Positions 53,990 to 63,070 of a stretch of 64,000 nucleotides of DNA are shown here, one piece after another. Source of the stretch: Prostheceraeus crozeri. Its lineage: Eukaryota; Platyhelminthes; Polycladida; Euryleptidae. Every line of letters begins with the position of its first letter. Positions within the stretch are counted from its first letter, which is position 1. The position numbers and the translations under genes are program-made. The notes under the pieces are model-generated. The model saw only the letters and a program-made list of their open reading frames with translations. It was not told the origin of the DNA and did no database searches. The stretch is from contig CAJQUW010007051.1 of NCBI GenBank assembly GCA_907163375.1, positions 551,772 through 615,771 of the forward strand. The letters run 5' to 3'.

Positions 53990-55500
53990 ATTGGAAAAAA
54001 AATAAAATAAAAAAAAAAACGAAACTAAAAAAAAAAAAAAAAATAAAAAAAAAAATATAATAAAAAAAAAAAAAAAAAAAAAACAAAATAATAAAAAATT
54101 AAATAAAAAAAAAAAATTTATAATTATTAAAAATTGTAATAAATATGTTATAATTAAAAATTATAAAAAAATATAAAATTTTTTTCATAAGTTATAAAAA
54201 AAATTAATTTAATAAAAATATGAAGAATTATATAAGAAAAAAATAAAAGAAATTAATAAAAATAAAAATAAAAAAAAAAATATTAAAAAAAATTGTAATT
54301 AATAATATTTTTTAAAAAAAAATATTTAATAAAAATGAAAATTAAAAAAAAAGGAAATAATTTAAAAAATAATAAAAAAAATAAATAAAACATTAAAATA
54401 ATAAAAAAAAAAAATAGAAAAAAAAATAATTAAAAAAAAAAACAAAAAAAAATTTGTTTATAATAAAAAAAATTAAAAAAATAAATAAAAAAAAAAATAA
54501 AAAAAAAAAAAAAAAAAATAAATAAAAATAAAAAATAAAAAAAAAATAAAAAAGAAAAAAATTAATAAAAAAAAAAAAAATTAAAAAAATAAAATTAAAA
54601 AAAACAAAAATTAAAAATAAAAAAAAAAATAAAAAAAAAAAATATTTTAAAAAAAATAAAAAAAAATAATTTAAAAAAAATAAAATAATTAAATAAAAAA
54701 AAATAAAAATAATTTTTTATAAAAAATTAAAAAATTAAAAATAAAAAATAAAAAAAAATTATATATAAAAAATAATTATTAAAAAAAAAAAATTTTAAAA
54801 TAAAATATATAAAAAAAAATATTAATTAAAAAAAAAAAATAAATTAAAAAAAAATAAAAAAAAAAATAAAAGAAATAAAATAAAAATAAAAATAATAATA
54901 AATAAAATAAAAAAAAAAAAAAAAATAAAAATAATATAAAAAAAAAAAAAAAATAAAAAAATAAAAAATTAAATAAAAATAAAAAATAAAATAAAATAAA
55001 AACAAAAAAAATATAAAAAAAAAAAAAATATTAAAAAAAAAAAATAAAATATTATAAAAAAAATAAGAAAAACAAAATAAAAATCAAAAAAAAAAAAAAT
55101 AAAAATAAAAAAAATATAAGAAAAAATTAAATAAAAAAAATAAAAATAAGACAGAAAAAAAAAAAAAAAAGAAAAAATATAAAAAAAAATTAATGATAAA
55201 ATAATAAAAAAAAAAAAAATAAAAATTAAAAAAAAAAAAAAAAATTTAAAATTTTATAAAAAAAAAAAAAAAAAAAAAAAATTAAAAAAAAAAAAAAATT
55301 AAGAACAACAAAAAAAAAAATAAAAGAACACAAAAAAAAATTACAAAAAAAAGAAAAATAAAAGAAAAAAATATATTAAAAAAAATAAAAAAAAAAAAAA
55401 AAAAAAAATAAAAAAAAGAAAAAGAAAAAAAAAAACAACAAATATATTAAAAAAAAAAAAACTAGAAAATAGTGATGGTGTAAAAATATTATTAAGAGAA
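53990..55500. repeat. 1.5-kb A-rich low-complexity tract
   Basis: The plus strand is almost entirely A with scattered T and very few G or C. The order is irregular, not a clean microsatellite. Both flanks carry a similar short sequence: AACGAGTCC, CTTTCCAT, TTATT, then CATGGA- or CATTGGA-like (53955-53996 and 55520-55556). It separates two structural-protein genes. It could be an expanded repeat or a sequencing/assembly artefact in a homopolymer-rich spot. Confidence 0.9.
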
Positions 55501-55569
55501 AAATTAAACAAAAAGTTAGAAACGAGTCCACTTTCCATTATTATTAACATGGAAAAATATATTAGCATA

Positions 55570-56985
55570 CTTTTGTATTAAATCTTCATTCGGAAATGGT
55601 GTGTGATACTTGTAAAAGCATCTTTATGAAAAGGAATCAAAGAACCAGCATCGTCATAAATGGCAATATCAATTTGTGGGATGTAGTTTGATTTCAGCTT
55701 TGTATAATGCACTTTCTTGAAAGTATGCTCAGATAAATACTGCAGCTTTTTGGCTGGTATGGTATCATTGCTAGCAATGGAGCTTCAACATCTCCCACAC
55801 GTACATCTTCACCCATATTGGAATATATCTGAAAATAGTTAATACGACGCGATAGCGACATGTCTGCGCTAGCTTTGGTTACAGTACCACTTTTAAAGAT
55901 ATTTTGGTCAAAACCCAAAATGTCCATTAGAGTTTTTATCCATAATTAGTTCAATACCTTTTCCACTTATAGTGAGAGACAAAGTACCTTCTTTTTCAGA
56001 AAATGAAATATGTTGCTCATTAATCACTTCATTTAAATAATCTACAACCAATTTAACCGAAGTAATAATGCGAGGCATCAACACTCTTGTTTCATGTAAG
56101 ATAACACCTAAAGGCTCTACACACTTTCTGTATAAAGATACGGTCCATTCTGTATCAAATTGATTTGACCTTTCACATGGTAAATGTTGCATATCAGATT
56201 TTCCATGAACAGCTGCAGAACGATGTCGTAAGAAATGATGAAAATCTTTTGAACAAACTAATACTAGATCATCATCATTTAATTTGCTTATTGCAATATG
56301 ATTAGATGATTTGATATAGTCAATGTTGCACTTGTTTACCATCAACTCGAAGGAGATAATTAAATTTCTTCAATAATGTTTCAGGAGTCATGTTTGTCTT
56401 TCTTGGCTTAATCACAATCTTCTTCACCAACGTCTTCTCATTTCTTGGAATAAGATCTACATAATAAGCTTCCTCTCGATATATTAACTGTTTATGACCA
56501 CTTATGTGGGTAATTAACGTTAAAATTATCATAGCTTGTCAAGGCGGCTAGCGAGGTAGCCTAATCATTTCTTTAAACTTGGACTTAAACCAACAATCCA
56601 ATCTTTCTCAACTACATGATGTACATAATTATAATCATCATTGTGCGGAGTAAATTGGACAATATGTTTACTCGCTTTATTCAAGAAATCATATATAAAC
56701 TTTTTTACATGATAAGAGATCTTTCTTTGGCCACTGTGGAATGTATACTCGGCAGCCCTTTTCACATTGATAAGCAGCTGTACGCCTCATATTAATAGTC
56801 ATCACCTCATGATCAAAAGTATAGACACAGTTGCTATAAACAAGTTGAGTGACACCCACTTCCCAATTTCCATTTAGCTGTTGTGCATGATCAATGGGAG
56901 TAGAAAAGAGTGCGGCTCGATTACTAGTAAATCTCTTTGTAGCCGCATTGCTAAGCAAAATATGATTAAAACGACATTTTTATAT
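55570..56985 (-). pseudogene. PC1/penton-like minor capsid gene (first copy), broken
   Basis: Near the N-terminus is LNGNWEVGVTQLVYSNCVYTF, the G-x-WEVGL-x-E-x-x-YP-type signature of Polinton PC1 proteins. Later segments are LVLVCSKDFHHFLRH and FQIYSNMGEDVRVGDVEAPL, again matching the family's final conserved segment. The role in relatives is the vertex or minor capsid protein. It is a fossil with about three or four breaks. It starts 34 bp or so from the plus-strand gene that follows, so the two share a bidirectional promoter region. Confidence 0.65.
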
Positions 56986-57012
56986 TGCTAATCTGCAACT
57001 TTGCATAACATC

Positions 57013-57371
57013 ATGAAGACTTGGATTTTGGACTCTCTACAATATATCAGAGTTGATCGTGATGGAAAACGTACATTTCAAAAAATTCTCATGGTCATAC
57101 ATCAAGAGGAATTACATTAACATGGCGACAATTTGTCAACCTCAATGATATCATGAGGGATTTGGAATATTTTGAAACATTAAGATTCATCTCCTTGGGT
57201 GATCAAGTTTGGCTTCAACATTACAGAAATGAAATTCAAATCTACCATTCTCATTCCGCAAACTGTTTCTCATTTCGCAAATACAATTGGGAGAAGTATA
57301 GAAGATACATACATCGCTCCATCATGACATTTATTCGTCGTGAGTTCATCGCCCTACTATGCAAATCTTAA
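57013..57371 (+). pseudogene. Partial tandem duplicate of the PC4-like gene, broken
   Basis: The start MKTWILDSLQYIRVDRDGKR matches MSWKLDSLQRIETDHDRNV of the next gene. IMRDLEYF, LGDQVWLQHYRNEIQIYHSH and YNWEKYRRYIHRSIMTF match its later segments. It lacks the overprinted C-terminal tail and TBP-like frame. It is a fossil with about one break, and probably a recent-to-middling tandem duplication. Confidence 0.6.
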
Positions 57372-57393
57372 TCAGACATGACTACCACACATC

Positions 57394-58044
57394 ATGAGTT
57401 GGAAATTAGATTCCCTACAACGTATTGAAACGGATCATGATCGAAACGTCTATTTCAAAGATTCAACTGGAAATGTGAGAAGAGAGTTTGCTTTATCTTA
57501 TCGTCATTTTCAATCTCTACATCATATCATGAAGGACTTGAAATACTTCTATATGAAAAGACATTCACGTATTGGAAATCGCATCTGGCTGCGCGTCAAC
57601 AATCGGCGAATTCAACTCTATCATTCCCAACTTCATACTAACTTCACATTTCATCAAGGTAGTTGGGAAAAGTATAAAAGGAAGGTACATCGCTCAATTT
57701 ACTCATTCTTTCATCATGAAGCGCCATCGCTACACCATCGTCAACATTCTCCGTCGCTTCAGACTCTACACCAAAATCGATCTCACAACATTACACCAAC
57801 AGCTTCCAAACAGCAAGTATTACCCGGGCCGTCCTCAAATGTTAGTGGTGAAGATGAACAATTCACGGAATCTTCAACTCTTCCCAAATGGGACTGTACA
57901 GATTCTCGGCGCCCTTTCTCATTCATCGGCGCAGTCAATGCGCTTAGAGCTACAAAGACTACTACGTCGGATATGGAAGAGGGAGAGGTGTGTGATGTCG
58001 AATCTGACTGTGGACAATATGGTGATCTCTACTCAATTGAGTGA
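57394..58044 (+). CDS. PC4-like protein of Polinton B, 216 aa, overlapping the TBP-like gene
   Basis: Two similar halves make up the first 110 residues. Half one has NVYFKDSTGNVRREFALSYR and a helix (HFQSLHHIMKDL). Half two has RIGNRIWLRV, RIQLYHSQ, then FTFHQGSWEKYKRKVHRSI. The strand-strand-strand-helix pattern with a tryptophan at the helix start resembles the PC4 (p15) coactivator domain. This is judged by eye and is tentative. The C-terminal half is low-complexity, histidine/serine-rich, and ends RRPFSFIGAVNALRA plus an acidic tail. It overlaps the TBP-like frame by 329 bp. The tail is still recognisable in element A, which argues that it is coding and not a shadow. Likely role: single-stranded DNA binding or transcription cofactor. 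Confidence 0.65.
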   Translation: MSWKLDSLQRIETDHDRNVYFKDSTGNVRREFALSYRHFQSLHHIMKDLKYFYMKRHSRIGNRIWLRVNNRRIQLYHSQLHTNFTFHQGSWEKYKRKVHRSIYSFFHHEAPSLHHRQHSPSLQTLHQNRSHNITPTASKQQVLPGPSSNVSGEDEQFTESSTLPKWDCTDSRRPFSFIGAVNALRATKTTTSDMEEGEVCDVESDCGQYGDLYSIE

Positions 58045-58261
58045 CAGTCTATCATTTTTGAAGATTCGTACCAGCAGTTACAGTTTGTGTTATGAACCCG
58101 AACTTTTTCCTGCAGCTCTCATTAGTTGTTGGTTACCTGTGCATGTGGCAATCTTTCATAATAGTAAAGTGATCATTACTGGACTAAAATCTCTTGTACA
58201 AGCAAATATGATCCTAGACTATCTCATTGAGTATGTACGTACCCAGCGGATTGTAAAATAA
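57716..58261 (+). CDS. TATA-binding-protein-like protein of Polinton B, 181 aa
   Basis: The frame opens at 57572, but the ATG at 57716 (MKRHRYTIVNILRRF) is the likely start, because the element A copy begins at the equivalent methionine. Two lobes are visible. Lobe one (residues 1-85) has YYPGRPQMLVVKM and LQLFPNGTVQILGALS. Lobe two (residues 97-177) has NMVISTQLSDSLSFLKI, YEPELFPAALI, HVAIFHNSKVIITGLKS and a final helix. YEPELFP and K-V-x-x-TG-x-K are hallmarks of the second TBP repeat. The N-terminal 110 codons share DNA with the PC4-like gene in another frame. The stop codon lies inside AATAAA (58257-58262), and the next gene converges 26 bp away. Probable role: recruiting transcription to the element's TATA promoters. 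The frame looks whole. Confidence 0.8.
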   Translation: MKRHRYTIVNILRRFRLYTKIDLTTLHQQLPNSKYYPGRPQMLVVKMNNSRNLQLFPNGTVQILGALSHSSAQSMRLELQRLLRRIWKRERCVMSNLTVDNMVISTQLSDSLSFLKIRTSSYSLCYEPELFPAALISCWLPVHVAIFHNSKVIITGLKSLVQANMILDYLIEYVRTQRIVK

Positions 58262-58287
58262 AAAACAATTTTTCCAACATGATGTTT

Positions 58288-58749
58288 TTATTTCAAATCA
58301 TGATAGAACTTACAAATCATTTTTTCATTAGAGGATGGATTACATGAAAAGTTTTGAATAACAGATGCAAATCGAGATACATGTAAACGTTTTAAGATGA
58401 AGTACAGTACAAAAGCACCACACGTTGATGAAAGTGGATGTTGTAGTATGCGTTCATTTCGCTGATATTGACGCGTATGTTTTCTCAACCACTGCTGTGT
58501 TGGTATATTTGGAGGTTGAGCAAGAGAGTCAAATAGTTCACCACGTCGGTCTTCTCCAATAAAGATCGCTTTCCAATGCTCACCGCCTAAATTCTGTGAA
58601 TGAGTGTTTAGCACAATAAAGATGGGATAGTGATTTACTGCAGGTGGTAAGGTATCGAGTGAATAGACATTATCGAAAGCTTTCAACGTCGCTTCGTCTG
58701 CATTACGCTGCACTTTAGTCTTAATATCGTCAGCAGTCAACCAACTCAT
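58288..58749 (-). CDS. Adenovirus-type cysteine protease of Polinton B, 153 aa
   Basis: Shows the catalytic order of the adenain/Ulp1-like C5 family: GGEHWKAIFIGED (histidine, residue about 58), GELFDSLAQPP (aspartate) and PLSSTCGAFVLYFILKR (cysteine, about residue 110). It matures capsid proteins in related elements. The length is slightly under the adenovirus enzyme but usual for Polintons. Its ATG overlaps the stop of the capsid gene by one base (TAATG). The stop codon is embedded in AATAAA. The frame looks whole. Confidence 0.9.
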   Translation of the reverse strand: MSWLTADDIKTKVQRNADEATLKAFDNVYSLDTLPPAVNHYPIFIVLNTHSQNLGGEHWKAIFIGEDRRGELFDSLAQPPNIPTQQWLRKHTRQYQRNERILQHPLSSTCGAFVLYFILKRLHVSRFASVIQNFSCNPSSNEKMICKFYHDLK

Positions 58750-60027
58750 TAACGATTATACTGAAGAATCACGTCACGATACTTTGTAATTTCAATATTT
58801 GAATCGAAGACTGCATAAATTAATACATTGATCGTCTCAGGTAGTGTTCTTTTGAACGTCAAATCCAAACGAATATTATGAGGCACGTTCGCTTGACGAT
58901 AGGGTGCACTAATATCGCTGTCAGCAGTCAAATCAAATGCATAAAATAGTATATCCACTCTTAAAACTCTATTCATAGTCAGTCCGTTGGTGTCATCCGT
59001 ATTGTAAAAGCCAAAGACATCCATAAAATCAACATAATGCGCATAAATTGATCGAAGCAAAATCTGGTTTGTAGGGTGGACCAGGATGACTCACACCATT
59101 TACACGGTAAAGCAATTTCACTTAACTGATTGTGTTTAAAATTGAAAGGATTCTTCTTTATATTACCATTAAATGCATCATTTTCAACCATTGCCACCAT
59201 GAGGAGCTTCGGTGCTTCCGATGGAAAGAGGCCATCTTTCATGAAACTCTTTTGATCTTTCGGAATTGTAAAGGTGAGAAGCTTTGTATGCTGAACGGGG
59301 TAAATGGCATTTTGGCGGTTAAGGCCTTCAGCATGCCCTCTAATGACACTTGGATTCGGTACTACTCGACGAATGTAAAGTGCAATATCTTCCACATGAA
59401 TTCTAAAATTGTCAACTTTAGCAAATGCATTCAGCGCAAATTCAGGCTTATTCAATGTCAGCTTGAGTCGCATGCTGGTATTACACAGTAAAAACTTTGA
59501 CTGTCTAAAGAAGTCTAAATTCAGCGGACCATATAGCTGACATACTCTACTATCTTTAATCATAGCAGATCGCTTTACAAAGCACTGTTTGTTTCAACAT
59601 CAAATTTTCCTGCTTCATCTCTGTACCATCCCATGGCTTCCATATGACTTTTTTGTGCTGCTGGATGAAACTGTGATACATGATTGAAATATGATTTATA
59701 GGGATAATCGCTTTGACCACCTTCCACCTGCTGCTCTCCAATCGTTAGAGAAACATCACGAAGTAATGTAGTCAATGGTAAATTGTTCAGTCCAACTTTA
59801 TGTGCATCGTCAATAGCAGTTCCATCTGCTTGCTGAATTCTAAACCTCAAATCAAGCATCGCATAACTCAAATCTATGTAGTCATCACTACCACCAGGAA
59901 TAACAAATTCAATGGGGCAGCATTCTCAGCTGTTCGAGGATGATAATCTACAATACTTGAACTAAGAATATCTGTCTGTATGGCTTGTTGATCGAACAAA
60001 CAAAAACCGGAAGTTTTACACTCCATG
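58749..60027 (-). pseudogene. Polinton major capsid protein (F54H12.2-like, double jelly-roll), broken
   Basis: The N-terminus (LFDQQAIQTDILSSSIVDYH) is typical of the family. QSDYPYKSYFNHV and WYRDEAGKFD follow, then the HVEDIALYIRRV and NPFNFKHNQLSEIALP segments of the middle. The C-terminal signature FYAFDLTADSDISAPY plus RTLPETINVLIYAVFDSNIE is the most diagnostic part. In relatives the protein forms the icosahedral capsid. It is a fossil with about three breaks. It lies directly upstream of the protease on the same strand, the usual Polinton order. Confidence 0.85.
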
Positions 60028-60028
60028 A

Positions 60029-60475
60029 TTAGAAGTTATAGCAGCGTCGTCGTTTAGCGCCTGATGAATGATTAGAGCCTCTGCGACGTTTGCGTGAATG
60101 CCTTTTGACTGAAGATCGCACCTTACCAGCTCCGCGATGTTTCCTCCTTCCTTTATTCATTCGTTTAGGTGATTTCTTTCCTTGAGTAACTCCAGCAATG
60201 GTCTGCTTCAATGTTTTTAAACCGCGTTCCTTCCCACGATTCAACAAACTGCTCTTAAAACTTCTACCTCTGGAAAGATCACTAGCAACATCACCAGCAA
60301 AGCCAACGGCATTACTTAAAACATTTCGTTTTAAAGATCTACCGACATTGGATATGAGAGGTGCTACAACAGATTTCAGTGCACCAAGTATGCTACCTCC
60401 ACGTTGGCGGCGAGCACCGATGTAAATTTGTCTCCGCCACTTACTTAGGAGGGTACGTGAATAAAATGAGGGCAG
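60029..60475 (-). pseudogene. pX-like basic core/minor capsid protein
   Basis: A GARRQRGGSILGALKSVVAP-type N-terminal half, a repeated RS-K/R-rich middle (RKHRGAGKVRSSVKRHSRKR) and a strongly basic end resemble the Polinton PX/adenovirus pX-type proteins. About one break near the start. It lies between integrase and capsid genes, as usual. Confidence 0.65.
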
Positions 60476-60536
60476 TTGGATTCATAGCTCAAACCCTAAA
60501 CATTGTTAGTTACAACTTTGCATGAATCACTGTCGA

Positions 60537-61760
60537 TCACTTAGATGAAAGATGTCGGCACGACGCATCCAAGAGTTCATACTTGAAGGATAACCAGTTC
60601 CATTTAACAAGACACCATTCTTCACCTTGCCGTTTTTTACATCGAAATATTTTCTCTACCAAATAAGTATCACATACAGAGACAACCTCAATCTCATCGC
60701 GGGTATAAAAGCTACCCTCAATTTCTTCATTATCGTAATCTTTCAACTTGTAGTAGGTGGTCGGAGAGTCTTTTTGATTAATCCTTGATACTGTAAATAC
60801 CTCCTCTGTCCAATTCGGGAGGTACCCTTTAGCAAAAACACTTTTCACTTTTGAGATACGAACTTTATCGCCAATTTTCACATCACTTTTCACATGAGTG
60901 CGTTTTCGTTGAAATGATTCGCGCACTTTATCTACATTGTCAGCATTTACATCTACTGGTCTGAGTCCAATAGAACGATGGATAGAGTGATTGTAGGCAT
61001 GGAGTGTATCTTGTAGAACCTTTGTCCAATTTTGTGTCAAGTTGGCAGTTAAAATGTCGCCACAAAGCGATTTTTTAATGTGCGATTAAAACGTTCAAAC
61101 GAGTGCAGCTTTATAAGCGCTCTTTACACTAAACAACTCAATGTCATGCCTCTCAAATAATCTTGTCACATGCTGATTTTCAAACTCTTTTCCTTGATCA
61201 CTCTGAATTCTTTTTGGAATGCTACCTTCTCGAAAAATTGTTTGGAATGCTTTTGCTACTCCTTTCCCTTCTTTAGTTTTTAAAGGTTGAGCCCACGCAT
61301 AACGCGAGAAAATATCAATGACGGTTAAAATAAATTTATTGCCGAGTTATGTTGTGAAATGGAGGCAACATCGCACAAATCTGCTTGCCACTGTTCATCG
61401 ATGTCATGAACAATATAATGGCGGGTGCGGTACTTCTTTTTCGCTTATTTGTGGAGTGTATAGGTAGCCTGACCCTTTAACCATCGTTTCACTTGTGATT
61501 GTGGGAGACCACTCGCTTTTGATAATTTCTTGATAGATGCAAATCCTGCGGATGTTTTACATCATAATAGATTGACTTCAAACGTTCAGTCGATGACGGC
61601 TGACTCTTTTTCCTCCTTCTCATCTTTTTGTTTTCTTGCCTTTCTACATTTACAACAACTGCAGCATTTAGCTTTAGCGGTTTTGCGATCGTGTTCACAT
61701 TGCTTTGGGGTTTCATTATGAGAGCTGGCGCAGCAAGTGCAAGTGACAACGACATTCACC
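60537..61760 (-). pseudogene. Polinton integrase (retroviral-type DDE) with C-terminal chromodomain, broken
   Basis: Core signatures are QWQADLCDVASISQHNS (first acid), FSRYAWAQPLKTKEGKGVAK, then IQSDQGKEFENQHVT (second acid and following glutamate region). The end of the core (YNHSIHRSIGLRPVDVN) leads into an SH3-like segment (KIGDKVRISKVKSVFAKGYL) and a chromodomain-like C-terminus (YLVEKIFRCKKRQGEEWCLVK). The enzyme inserts the element and makes the 6-bp duplication. It is a fossil with about five or six breaks, concentrated in the N-terminal two thirds. The capsid and pX neighbours show it belongs to the Polinton and not to an LTR element. Confidence 0.85.
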
Positions 61761-61801
61761 TCTGGCGGCTCATTACATGGCAAGCAACACATCTGCTTCA
61801 T
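61586..61801 (-). other. Cysteine-rich frame over the integrase 5' region
   Basis: A 71-codon frame with about fifteen cysteines, several in C-C pairs (CCSCCKCRKARKQ). It overlaps the start of the integrase in another frame. It may be a metal-binding small protein, the integrase zinc-finger region read out of frame, or chance. I cannot decide. Confidence 0.25.
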
Positions 61802-62019
61802 ATTAATAGTCTGATAACATGTATTTCCTAGGAGGAGCTGTGTTACGTTTTCCTTTTACCAGTTTTAGTGGCGATGTAGATCTACGTCGAGTTCTTCTCT
61901 TGTTTGGCTTAGTGAGTGTGGGAGGGGATGTAGCAGGTGACGTCCTTAAACCAATTTGTTGGCATTTTCATCGTCTGAAGCATTGGAGTAGTAGCCACTG
62001 TTGAATCAAGTTCTTTCAA

Positions 62020-62480
62020 TGTCTCATTATTTTAAAGCAAATTTTGGCACATTATGCTTTTTCAATAGTTTATGAAAGTATGACCAACCAGTGGAACATA
62101 GCCCTGACGGCGCTTTTTACGTATGTCGCATACTGAAATCAAGGTCTTCATAACGTGAGCATCAATCACTTTAATTTATCTGAATGATTTTCTCCTCTAT
62201 CATTTACATTGAGATGGGGTTCAAATACGATTGAAAAGAGCTATGGCATGTGCGCGAGATGCTAAAGGTGTAGCAGTGATACAGAGTCACGCATTTATTC
62301 TTCAAGTTTTTCAATTGCTCACAGTTTCCGATTGTAATAATACAGCACGATGTGGATCTTTGATGTGAACATTTTGCTGATAATCTATTTCTTTCCTATA
62401 CATTTGATTTGCAAGAGGTTGCTTTACTTGCTGCATGGCAGTCAATTGTACATATTCATCCATGAGGCAATAACAATCAT
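62020..62480 (-). pseudogene. Remnant of a small Polinton gene
   Basis: The minus strand reads LMDEYVQLTAMQQVKQPLAN and IKDPHRAVLLQSE, resembling the helical small protein often found near the ATPase in Polintons. It has several breaks. Low confidence. Confidence 0.3.
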
Positions 62481-62619
62481 GCGAGAATAAGAACTCATAG
62501 TTTGTAGATAATCAATGGGAGTTTTCAAAATATCACTTCGAAATCTAAATTCTTCCGCGGACAATCTTGCGTTTTAAAGGTCAATGAATAAGTGTACCGT
62601 GTCATGGTTTTTCAGTAGC

Positions 62620-63070
62620 CTGCTTGTTGTAAAAATTTTTTGTCATTTTATTAAGGCTTTTGATTATTCTGCGGTGGTTTGCTCCAACTTGTCGCCGCTC
62701 ACAAATTTGGCAAGAATTGACTTTTTATCTCTGAGGGATTCTTGATGATGAATAGCGCTGATAATAGTAGTGTATTCGGTTTGACGTGTGTACGAGGCTT
62801 CCTTTTTCATCAGGGAGAAACAAATTTTGTCGTAATATAGATGATAAAACACATTTTTATGGTGGTGACTGCGCGATTGAATTGTGAACATATCTGTAAC
62901 ATCATTTTGAATTCAGACCTTTCTTTTAATAAAATCATCTCGCCACTACAACAACATCATTAGGATGAAGATTATTATCCACTGGAATAATTCCTTCATT
63001 GTCGAATATATCGCTTGCGACGAATGCAATTCGCTGGAAACGAGGACGGGTTGATTAGAAGATCCATAAC
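62620..63070 (-). pseudogene. Polinton packaging ATPase (FtsK/HerA/A32-like) remnant
   Basis: A Walker-B-like LHPNDVVVVARDDF stretch is followed by SRSHHHKNVFYHLYYDKICF and YTTIISAIHHQESLRDK, which match the order in Polinton ATPases (hydrophobic-DD, T/S-x-SHH-x-N, NPRDR-like). I found no Walker A motif. In relatives it pumps DNA into the capsid. It is a fossil with many breaks. Confidence 0.5.

Noticed and set aside
53863-55568. Lysine-rich (plus) and phenylalanine-rich (minus) frames in the A-rich tract
   Set aside because: They are by-products of the low-complexity sequence.
60537-61760. Integrase as evidence of an LTR retrotransposon or retrovirus
   Set aside because: There is no reverse transcriptase, gag or LTR, and the neighbours are Polinton capsid, pX and protease genes.
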